Source of the DNA: Flavobacteriaceae bacterium UBA1903
Lineage (GTDB): Bacteria > Bacteroidota > Bacteroidia > Flavobacteriales > Flavobacteriaceae
Reading direction: 5' to 3'
Assembly: GCA_002337605.1 (NCBI GenBank)
Contig: DDGL01000003.1
Coordinates: 1,063 to 65,062, forward strand
DNA length: 64,000 bases
The number at the start of each line of letters is the position of its first letter. The stretch's first letter is position 1. Below are positions 17,121-24,257 of the stretch, piece by piece. Position numbers and translations under genes: made by a program. Under the pieces are notes generated by a model. It had not been told where the DNA came from and made no database searches. It worked only from the letters and a program-made list of their open reading frames with translations.

Positions 17121-18090
17121 AATTAAAAAAGTTAGTTAGTTCTTAATCTGAAAAGTAACTAAAAAATACTTTTGAAAAAAATCCGTCTGTTAAAAACAGG
17201 AAAAAACCTTACCCATACAGGTAAAACCCTATTATTAAATCGAACACACCTACTTCTGCTCAACTTTTCTGATTCAAAGTACCAATGAAAAGCTGAAAGA
17301 CTACTCAGTAATATTGATAAAAACAACCCGAAAATCAGAATGAAAATTCCTTTAGAAGTAACAGAAAAAACAGCGTGTAAATCGTGCAGAATTTTAAACA
17401 CATTTACACGATTATTCAGCTTGAAATTAGCAGTTAAATTTTTCTTTAGTACACAAAAAATTACGCGTCAAAAAGTCACACTACAGAGCTTTTAAAAAAA
17501 TTAGTTTATAGAATTTTAGAGCGCTTGAAAAGGCACTAAATTTCTTCTAAAAAGCACGTAATTACAGAGAAAAAATGTATCGATACGCTGTTGATTATAG
17601 AAAAAGTACTAGAAAAAAATATACTGTAAGAAAAAGTTTAATTAAAGTAAAATAAACTATTGATTATTAATATTTTACAAATATTCTTTATAAATTTTTA
17701 GATTAGCCTAAATCGATATTTTAGCTGTATTTTAACTAGAGTCAAATCATAAAAATAAAGTAAAGCGCAACAATACAAGACTCCCCTATTCTGTATCCGG
17801 AATTATAAATATAGAGAAAAAAAAGGCTAGAAACCAAATGAAAATCTGTTTAAAAAAAATGCAAAATGCACTGGTCTATACGCGAAATTTTCATTCAAAA
17901 TATTTACTTTTTTAGGGATAAAATTGAGGGTCATTTTAGGGGTAATTTTTAACTAATAGTTCCGGTGAAAACAGTAAAAAATTACAAATACTGAATTGAG
18001 AAAAGTCGTCTTTAAAATTACTTAAGAGAAGGGTTCCGTTGTAAAAAAATCTTGTGTACGTTTTTTTTGTAATGATAGCTAAACAGCAAT
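17121..18090. other. 970-bp AT-rich gap
   Basis: Very A+T-rich sequence with no convincing gene on either strand. An 80-codon frame on the minus strand (17159-17401) has no family resemblance. It must hold the promoter of locus A. Small features are a CTGTT/AACAG hairpin at 17187-17199 and many A- and T-runs. No repeat or RNA was recognised. Confidence 0.5.
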
Positions 18091-18942
18091 TCAGGAAAGA
18101 GAGTTGTCCAGGTGTAAAGTAACATGGGTGCCACTTCGTTTTTGAGCCAGTATGTTGATACTTTCTTCCGTAAGCTGAAAGATACGAGCGTATCCCCCTG
18201 TCACTTGTGCATCCCGCATTAAAACAATTACTTTTCCTGAGGGTGTTAGTTGCACCGTGCCCGGCTGTACGGGAGCCGTAGGGATTTCTTTAGCTGAAAT
18301 TTTAACGCTACACTCTAAAACAGTAGCCATTCTATTACTCTGTGTTGAAATGGTAAACTTCTGCTCCAGAAGCCCTTGTTGCTCAAAAATAGTAAGGGAT
18401 GCATACTCCGGACCAGGATACGCCATCAACGTATTCACTTCAGGGGTTATGTTCTCTACTGAAAGGGTTTCGTCGCGTAAAATTTCCGGCAACCTCTGTA
18501 TGGGTAGCTTATCTCCCTTTTCCAGCTTTATTTTTTGGGTGATACCAGCATAAAAGCTTCGGCTATTTAGCACTGATGGGGTTTGCAAACCGCCCGCAAC
18601 AGCCAGATAACAGTACATTCCTCTTGTTGCTTTCCCTACCGTGAGCACATCATTTTTCTGGATCGAAACAGGACGGTTTACAGGTACTTCAGTAGCATTC
18701 AGTAAGACTTCAAACGGAGCTCCTGCTATAGCAATGGTGGTATTTTCATGAAATTTGAGCGTAGGGCCTACCATGATACTTTCTAATACAGCGCTATTGT
18801 TTTCATTCCCCAGAAGCGAATTTGCCTGTTTAGCTGAAACACTATCCATAGCTCCACTTACCGGGACCCCCACATTTCTATGGCCAAACCTTCCTGCATC
18901 CTGTACTGTTGTATATAAACCCGGGGTTATAACTTCTATCAT
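18091..18942 (-). CDS. pxpC: 5-oxoprolinase subunit C
   Basis: A 283-residue protein of the KipA/PxpC (biotin-dependent carboxyltransferase-like) family. With PxpA and PxpB it hydrolyses 5-oxoproline (pyroglutamate) to glutamate using ATP, a damage-repair reaction. The N terminus VITPGLYTTVQDAGRFGHRNVGVPVSGAMD is diagnostic, and the middle has YCYLAVAGGL and the ending TGGYARIFQL. It overlaps pxpB by four bases and ends the operon. About 283 residues is slightly short for the family but complete. Confidence 0.93.
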   Translation of the reverse strand: MIEVITPGLYTTVQDAGRFGHRNVGVPVSGAMDSVSAKQANSLLGNENNSAVLESIMVGPTLKFHENTTIAIAGAPFEVLLNATEVPVNRPVSIQKNDVLTVGKATRGMYCYLAVAGGLQTPSVLNSRSFYAGITQKIKLEKGDKLPIQRLPEILRDETLSVENITPEVNTLMAYPGPEYASLTIFEQQGLLEQKFTISTQSNRMATVLECSVKISAKEIPTAPVQPGTVQLTPSGKVIVLMRDAQVTGGYARIFQLTEESINILAQKRSGTHVTLHLDNSLS

Positions 18943-19661
18943 ATTATTTCAGTTTTTACCTGATAAACTCCCGAAGCAACTTCCAGAGAAATTTGTTCGA
19001 ACTCAGATTTTGAAATAGGTTGAAATTGTAAGCTATCACCTGCTGTTAACAAGGAAGGCGACGCTCTTTCGGTTGAAAAAAATTGTAATGGGGACCGACC
19101 TATAATTTGCCAGCCTCCAGGAGAAACACCAGGATATACGCCGGTTTGCGCTCCTCCTATCCCTACACTTCCTTTGGCTAAACTCGTTCTGGGAGTTTCT
19201 TTTCTTGGGGTATGTAGTTTTTCTGAAAGCCCAGTTAAATAAGGAAAACCAGGGAGAAACCCTATAAAGGAGACGTTGTAAAGGGGCTGAGAATGAAGCT
19301 GTACCACTTCTTCTTCTGAAATTTTATGATACGCTGCAACTTCAGCCAGGTCTAATGCATATGGTGCTTCATAGCAAACAGGGATCGTGACTAAGGTTGC
19401 TGACTTTTCGGGCATCGCGTTCTTAGCAGTATTCAACAACATCTTTAGTTTTTCTTCAAATGCTGAAGGATTCTTTGTTGTTTTCCAGTAAATAGCCAAT
19501 TCGTTATAGGCTAGTGTCATTTCTGAAATTTCTTCTGAAAAATGATGAAGCATCAGCTGTTCAGTTTGCTGAAGGACTTGCTGGGCTTCTTCCGATATCA
19601 CAGGCTGCCATTGCAACAAGGTAGTTTTTGGGGAAAGCTTAAAGATCTTTGGAAACTTCAT
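18939..19661 (-). CDS. pxpB: 5-oxoprolinase subunit B
   Basis: A 240-residue KipI/PxpB-type protein. The cyclophilin-like domain shows YNVSFIGFLPGFPYLTGL, PRTSLAKGSVGIGGAQTGVYP and SPGGWQIIGRSPLQ, the family signatures. It forms the kinase-like complex with PxpC that phosphorylates 5-oxoproline. Overlaps of four bases with both pxpA and pxpC point to translational coupling and equal amounts. In Bacillus KipI also inhibits a sporulation kinase; no such link applies here. Confidence 0.93.
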   Translation of the reverse strand: MKFPKIFKLSPKTTLLQWQPVISEEAQQVLQQTEQLMLHHFSEEISEMTLAYNELAIYWKTTKNPSAFEEKLKMLLNTAKNAMPEKSATLVTIPVCYEAPYALDLAEVAAYHKISEEEVVQLHSQPLYNVSFIGFLPGFPYLTGLSEKLHTPRKETPRTSLAKGSVGIGGAQTGVYPGVSPGGWQIIGRSPLQFFSTERASPSLLTAGDSLQFQPISKSEFEQISLEVASGVYQVKTEII

Positions 19662-20395
19662 CTCGATATCTCAGAATTGTTCGCTTTAAGTTGCGAATGA
19701 ATGTATTTTAAAATTTCAACCGAATTACCATGATCCCCATGAATACAGTACGTAGTTGCCACTATGGGAATTTCTACTCCAGAAATCGTAGCTATTGTTT
19801 GTTGTTCCACCATTTTCTGAAGCTGTTGCCAAGCTGCTTCTTTATCGTGAATAATAGCCCCTTCTTCCCCTCTTGACACCAAAGAACCATCACTGTTATA
19901 CCTTCTGTCAAGAAACGCTTCAAACTGAAGAGGGAGCAGGTTTTCTGCTTTTCTATGCAATACTGAATTGTGGAGTACATACACTACAGGACGGATCTTT
20001 GTCGCTATAATCGCTTCCACAACTGCATCTGCAGTTGGAGCGTCTTTAGCGGCATAATTGTATAAAGCCCCGTGCAATTTGATATGATGTACAGTTGCCT
20101 CTTCGGTTTCTGCAATCGCATAAAAGGCCAGTAACTGATGGTAGATACTTTCAGACAATTCACTTTTGGTCATAGTGAGGTGTTTCCTTCCAAAATTGTC
20201 TTTGTCTGGAAAGGAAGGATGTGCTCCAATGTTCACTTTGTGTTTTTTAGCAAGCTGTATGGTATTTCGCATAGAAATAGCATCTCCTGCATGACCTCCG
20301 CAGGCTATATTACACGAAGAGATTAAAGGTAGTATCTGTAAATCATTTCCTACCCCTTCGCCAACATCGGCGTTTATGTCTATTGTTCTTACCAT
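19658..20395 (-). CDS. pxpA: 5-oxoprolinase subunit A
   Basis: A 245-residue LamB/YcsF-family protein, the hydrolytic subunit of prokaryotic 5-oxoprolinase. Diagnostic stretches are IDINADVGEGVGND, SSCNIACGGHAGD, NIGAHPSFPD and, near the C terminus, YCIHGDHGNSVEI, whose Asp and His residues line the active site. The start codon overlaps the stop codon of the transporter gene by one base (TAATG type). Confidence 0.94.
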   Translation of the reverse strand: MVRTIDINADVGEGVGNDLQILPLISSCNIACGGHAGDAISMRNTIQLAKKHKVNIGAHPSFPDKDNFGRKHLTMTKSELSESIYHQLLAFYAIAETEEATVHHIKLHGALYNYAAKDAPTADAVVEAIIATKIRPVVYVLHNSVLHRKAENLLPLQFEAFLDRRYNSDGSLVSRGEEGAIIHDKEAAWQQLQKMVEQQTIATISGVEIPIVATTYCIHGDHGNSVEILKYIHSQLKANNSEISR

Positions 20396-21615
20396 TAGCT
20401 AAAAAATACTTTATACAAACTCCTGGCGCCCAAAGCTACGGTAGCCATCACTATTATGAGTCCGATTATGGTCTGCCAGGTGTTATTCCGATTCGTCCCT
20501 AAAACAGCCTTTTTGGTTACTATCCATAGTAAAAAGCCAGCGATAATAGGTAATAACAATCCATTAGCCACTTGTGCAAACTGAATGATTTCAATAGATG
20601 TAAAACCAATAGAAGAAAATACAACACCCAGTACCAGAATAAACATCCACACTGCTCTAAAGGCAACCGATTTCAACTCTTTTTTCCACCCAAAACAATC
20701 GCGTGCTACGTACGCTGCAGCCAACGGAGCTGTAATAGCAGAAGTAATCCCTGCTGCAAACAGGCCTAGGCTCAACACATACTTTGAAACCGATCCATAC
20801 AACGGTTCTAACCCTTTAGCAAGATCGGCCGCGTTGTTTACATCACCTTGTTGTATTCCTGCCGCGCAAATAATGATCGCCATAGAAACCAGTCCTCCCA
20901 GAATTATAGAAACATACAAGTCTTTACGGGCAGCCCTTAATTGTCCTGCTCCGCTCCATTTTTCCTGTACCAAAGAAGCATGAAGAAATAAATTATAAGG
21001 CACCACCGTAGTTCCCACCAGGGCTATCACCATTAAAATACTTTCTGAAGGCAAGCTTGGTGTAACTACTCCTTTTAAAACTGAAATCCAATCAGGGCTT
21101 GTAAGCATAGCAGCAATTAAAAAAGACAGGCTCATTATAATCACCAAAGTGACTAAACTCCGCTCAATCACCTTGTAATTTCCTATAAAAAGCAACACAA
21201 AAGCTATGAGCCCAATTAGCAAACTCAGGTAATTTAGTTCAAAATTTCCAAGAGTGAGGGAAGCATCTTTAAAAATGGTTTGCAATCCCAAAACGCCTCC
21301 GCTGATGTTTCCGGCTTCGTAAGCCGCATTTCCAATAAGGATAGCAGAAACAATTAAAACTATCGCAGCTACTCTTAGTAAGGGAGTAGGTAACTGTTCT
21401 TTTACATTGGCCGCTAAGCCTTTTCCCGTTACCAACCCCAGACGTGCTGCCATTTCCTGTAATACAATGGTTGCCAGAATAGAAAGTGCCATAGCCCACA
21501 ATAACTCAAACCCAAATTTCACACCTGCCAACGTACATACTGTAACGGTTCCCGGGCCAATAAAAGCAGCAGCTACGAGAGTTCCAGGACCTATATTCTT
21601 TAAAGGGTTTTTCAT
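20395..21615 (-). CDS. Nramp-family transporter lacking the metal-binding motifs
   Basis: A 406-residue inner-membrane protein of about 11 helices with the Nramp (MntH) fold. In classical metal carriers helix 1 has DPGN and helix 6 has MPH. Here helix 1 reads G20-P21-G22-T23 and helix 6 reads VVPYNLFLHAS, so the Asp, Asn, Met and His ligands are all changed. It lies in the pxp operon, as does ycsG of Bacillus subtilis next to ycsF and kipIA. A non-metal substrate such as 5-oxoproline or an amino acid is more likely than manganese or iron; that is inference. It lies two bases from the lipoprotein gene upstream and overlaps pxpA by one base. Confidence 0.85.
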   Translation of the reverse strand: MKNPLKNIGPGTLVAAAFIGPGTVTVCTLAGVKFGFELLWAMALSILATIVLQEMAARLGLVTGKGLAANVKEQLPTPLLRVAAIVLIVSAILIGNAAYEAGNISGGVLGLQTIFKDASLTLGNFELNYLSLLIGLIAFVLLFIGNYKVIERSLVTLVIIMSLSFLIAAMLTSPDWISVLKGVVTPSLPSESILMVIALVGTTVVPYNLFLHASLVQEKWSGAGQLRAARKDLYVSIILGGLVSMAIIICAAGIQQGDVNNAADLAKGLEPLYGSVSKYVLSLGLFAAGITSAITAPLAAAYVARDCFGWKKELKSVAFRAVWMFILVLGVVFSSIGFTSIEIIQFAQVANGLLLPIIAGFLLWIVTKKAVLGTNRNNTWQTIIGLIIVMATVALGARSLYKVFFS

Positions 21616-21617
21616 AA

Positions 21618-22748
21618 TTATTCCAATTCAAGCTGTAGCAATGCATAAATAGCAAAGCTTCCCAGCCAATGCCCGCCTTCATAACTATCTCCTACTAAAT
21701 TAGGATACGAATACGCTACGTGCTCATTGGCTACATTTTCTAAATGCTTAAATTCCGGATATTGACTGGCAAGGCCATACAGTACCCACGCCCTACTAAA
21801 ATTAAGCCCATCCAGATGCACCAATTTGCCATCGGTTCTATCGCTTACTTTTCCTGGCTCTAACTTAAAATCGTTGTTCGCCATTTCGGGCATAAAATCT
21901 TTTAGCCAGCTTTTAAATTCAGTTTCGGGAAGTATTCTTCTCATAATATCTATTTCCTCCAGACAGGGAGATAAAAAATCATACCCACTGGGCTCCCAGT
22001 GTAAAGGGCAGTCCTTATCATTTAAATAAAAGTCTCTAGCTCTGTCTTCTATAGCAGTTTTTAGTGCATTATCCTCCAGCGTTTCAGCATAATCGTATGC
22101 AAATGTAAGTCCGAAGGCAGTATTGGTATGTTCTCCTACTCTAATAGGATAGACCAGTTTTGGTAAGAATTCAATATATTTTTCAGCAATGAGCGTGGTC
22201 AAGGGTTGTAAGTTGGCTTCCAGTTGTGCTGCCAGCGGGTCTTCCCAGGTGTGGATGGCTTCTGCCAATTTTAGCAGCCATGCCCAGCCGTAGGTTCTTT
22301 CGTACGATTTATTCAATTCTTTTTGAAAATAGGCAACTTCCTGCTCTATATTCTCTTTGGTGATATTTTGTTTTAAAATGTTACGCACCTCTTCTGCCTT
22401 TTCCAACTCAGGAAACTCTTTAAGCAAGGTAACCATAGACCAGTAGCCGTGTACGGCACTGTGCCAGTCGAAACAGCCATAGAACGTGGGATGTAACTCT
22501 CGTGGCGGTTGCAGGTCTGAGTCACCACCAATGGTTTGGCCTAACTTGTTCGGGTATTCTGTAGTAACACAGTGTAACGGAAGCTCAATGAGTTTGTTGG
22601 CTTCCGCAATAGTAAATACAGGTTTTGGGAATTGTTGTATTGCTGAAGTTGTTTCGGCTACCCCCTCAGGTTTTTGTTCTTTTTCTTTGGTTTCAGTACA
22701 ACTGCTAAAGGCGATTGCGACAGCGAAAAGGACTATGTATTTCTTCAA
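21618..22748 (-). CDS. DUF2891 lipoprotein
   Basis: A 376-residue lipoprotein with hydrophobic signal and lipobox FSSC at about residues 14-17. The mature part matches DUF2891: LHCVTTEYPNKLGQTIGGDSDL, HPTFYGCFDWHSAVHGYW, ERTYGWAWLLKLAEAI and a C-terminal SYEGGHWLGSFAIYAL. These His/Trp/Asp-rich motifs recall alpha/alpha-barrel sugar or peptide hydrolases, but no activity is known. It is the first gene of the tight transporter/oxoprolinase operon. A periplasmic role in freeing a substrate for the transporter is an inference from position. Confidence 0.85.
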   Translation of the reverse strand: MKKYIVLFAVAIAFSSCTETKEKEQKPEGVAETTSAIQQFPKPVFTIAEANKLIELPLHCVTTEYPNKLGQTIGGDSDLQPPRELHPTFYGCFDWHSAVHGYWSMVTLLKEFPELEKAEEVRNILKQNITKENIEQEVAYFQKELNKSYERTYGWAWLLKLAEAIHTWEDPLAAQLEANLQPLTTLIAEKYIEFLPKLVYPIRVGEHTNTAFGLTFAYDYAETLEDNALKTAIEDRARDFYLNDKDCPLHWEPSGYDFLSPCLEEIDIMRRILPETEFKSWLKDFMPEMANNDFKLEPGKVSDRTDGKLVHLDGLNFSRAWVLYGLASQYPEFKHLENVANEHVAYSYPNLVGDSYEGGHWLGSFAIYALLQLELE

Positions 22749-22835
22749 AATAAGTGTTGGATTGATTTTCAGATTTAAAGGTATTGAATTTTATTGAAGT
22801 GTATCGTACCCCTTCTCTACAATTGAGTGCTAATT

Positions 22836-23251
22836 GTGCGTCACTTCTAAGCAGGAGAGGTCACATTGGAGTGAGCTAGGTTTCATTTTTAATTGGGAAA
22901 GAGTTCGTTTTGTGATTTCTCCTATCGTCGACATGACTGTTGCGTCACCTCGAAGCAGGAGAGGTAACATTGGAGTGAGTTACGTTTCATTTTTAATTTG
23001 GAATATATTTGTTGTGTGATGTCTCCTATCGTTGACATGACTGTTGCGTCACCTCGACGCAAGAGAGGTCACATTTGAGTGAGCCAAGTTTCATTTTTAA
23101 TTGGGAATATGTTTGTTGTGTGATGTCTCCTATCGTCGACATGACTGTTGCGTCACCTCGACGCAGGAGAGGTCACATTGGAGTGAGCCAAGGTTCATTT
23201 CTAATTAGGAATATGTTTGTTGTGTGATGTCTCCTATCGTTGACATGACTG
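22836..23251. repeat. 104-bp tandem hairpin array, left block (4 units)
   Basis: Four units of exactly 104 bp begin at 22836, 22940, 23044 and 23148 and end at 23251. At each unit junction two arms of about 26 bases form a hairpin. In the first, 22911-22937 pairs with 22944-22969 around the loop TGTTGC, through TGTGA, TCTCCT, CGTCGA and TGAC blocks. Because 104 is not a multiple of three, short frames in the array change phase from unit to unit and are not genes. The first unit is the most diverged. Confidence 0.9.
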
Positions 23252-23279
23252 AGATAGCACTTAATAAACAACCCTAAAA

Positions 23280-23579
23280 TCAGATTACCTGATTATTTAA
23301 TGATTCCCACTTCGGATTAAGTTTTGAGATGAGTTTATTTTTCTTTTCTCTTCGCCATTTTTTAAGTTCCCTTTCACGAGCAATTGCGGCCGAAGCATTG
23401 TCAAAACCTTCGTAATACACCAAATAATAACAATTATATTTTCCCGCAAAAGACTTCTTTAAATTTTGACTATCAAAATAATGCTGGGAAATTCTACGCT
23501 GAATATTATTGGTGATCCCAATATAGATGGTCGTCCTATATTCATTGGCTACTATATAAACGAAGTGAGAATAAAGCAT
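23280..23579 (-). CDS. GIY-YIG nuclease family protein
   Basis: A 99-residue single-domain nuclease of the UvrC N-terminal/UPF0213-like type. Motifs are VYIV (7-10), TTIYIGITNN (YIG at 19-21), RRISQH with the catalytic Arg (28-33), and AIARERELKKW with the metal-binding Glu, all intact. It sits exactly between the two blocks of a 104-bp hairpin array. Its stop codon overlaps a small hairpin (AATCAG 23278-23283 with CTGATT 23289-23294). Such nucleases cut hairpins or nicked DNA in other systems; here the target is unknown, but the surrounding hairpins are obvious candidates. Confidence 0.88.
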   Translation of the reverse strand: MLYSHFVYIVANEYRTTIYIGITNNIQRRISQHYFDSQNLKKSFAGKYNCYYLVYYEGFDNASAAIARERELKKWRREKKNKLISKLNPKWESLNNQVI

Positions 23580-23620
23580 ATTTAAAGATACTCATTTTGA
23601 TGAAACAGTTACTTCGACAC

Positions 23621-24140
23621 AGCAGTCACCTACACTCTGGAGAGGTACATTGGAGTGAGCTACGTTTTATTATAATTGGGAAAAATTTAGCAGTGTGATG
23701 TATTACTGCGTTTCGACGGGAGTGTTGCGTCACCTCGACGCAGAGGAGATCACATTTGAGTGAGCCAAGTTTCATTTCTAATTAAGAATATGTTCGTTGT
23801 GTGATGTCTCCTATCGTCGACATGACTGTTGCGTCACCTCGACGCAGGAGAGGTCACATTGGAGTGAGCTACGTTTCATTTTTAATTGGGAATATGTTTG
23901 TTGTGTGATGTCTCCTATCGTCGACATGACTGTTGCATCACCTCGACGCAGGAGAGGTAACATTGGAGTGAGCTACGTTTTATTTTTAATTTGGAAAGAG
24001 TTCGTTGTGTGATGTCTCCTATCGTCGACATGACTGTTGCGTCACCTAGATTCTGGAGAGATCACAAAACTGGGACAGCCAAAACCTAAATGAAACTAAG
24101 GTATTTGAGTGTGGTGTCTCACTGCATTTCAAAATGACTT
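23621..24140. repeat. 104-bp tandem hairpin array, right block (5 units)
   Basis: Units begin at about 23621 (degenerate), then 23725, 23829, 23933 and 24037 (degenerate second half). Spacing is again exactly 104 bp and the sequence matches the left block closely. The central units are nearly identical while the outer ones have decayed, the usual picture for an array kept uniform by unequal exchange. Confidence 0.88.
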
Positions 24141-24162
24141 GATCTTTGATATCGAATTATAA

Positions 24163-24193
24163 AAAAAGGGACACCAAATTGGTATCCCTTTTT
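24163..24193 (-). terminator. Terminator of the M16 peptidase gene
   Basis: AAAAAGGGACACC (24163-24175) pairs with GGTATCCCTTTTT (24181-24193) over a five-base loop, with one mismatch. Read on the minus strand it ends in a U-run about 70 bases after the peptidase stop codon. Confidence 0.75.
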
Positions 24194-24206
24194 ATCATTG
24201 TTAGCT

Positions 24207-24244
24207 TCTCGATACAATCCCGAAAGCTTTCGGGACACTCGAGA
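24207..24244. repeat. Palindromic interspersed element
   Basis: A perfect 18-base palindrome, TCCCGAAAGCTTTCGGGA (24218-24235), is flanked by TCTCGA (24207-24212) and TCGAGA (24239-24244). The two-step palindrome lies between the M16 gene and its terminator and looks like one copy of a dispersed hairpin repeat. Confidence 0.6.
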
Positions 24245-24257
24245 TGACGATTACGAT

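Noticed and set aside
17159..17401. 80-codon minus-strand open frame in the AT-rich gap
   Set aside because: No recognisable fold, no signal for a start, and biased residues of the kind produced by AT-rich non-coding sequence.
20395..21615. Manganese or iron transporter
   Set aside because: The DPGN and MPH metal-binding motifs are both replaced.
22834..24012. Short open frames inside the 104-bp units
   Set aside because: 104 is not a multiple of three, so equivalent frames fall in different phases from unit to unit; they are translations of repeat DNA.
22836..24140. CRISPR array
   Set aside because: The whole 104-bp unit is repeated, with no unique spacers and no cas genes.
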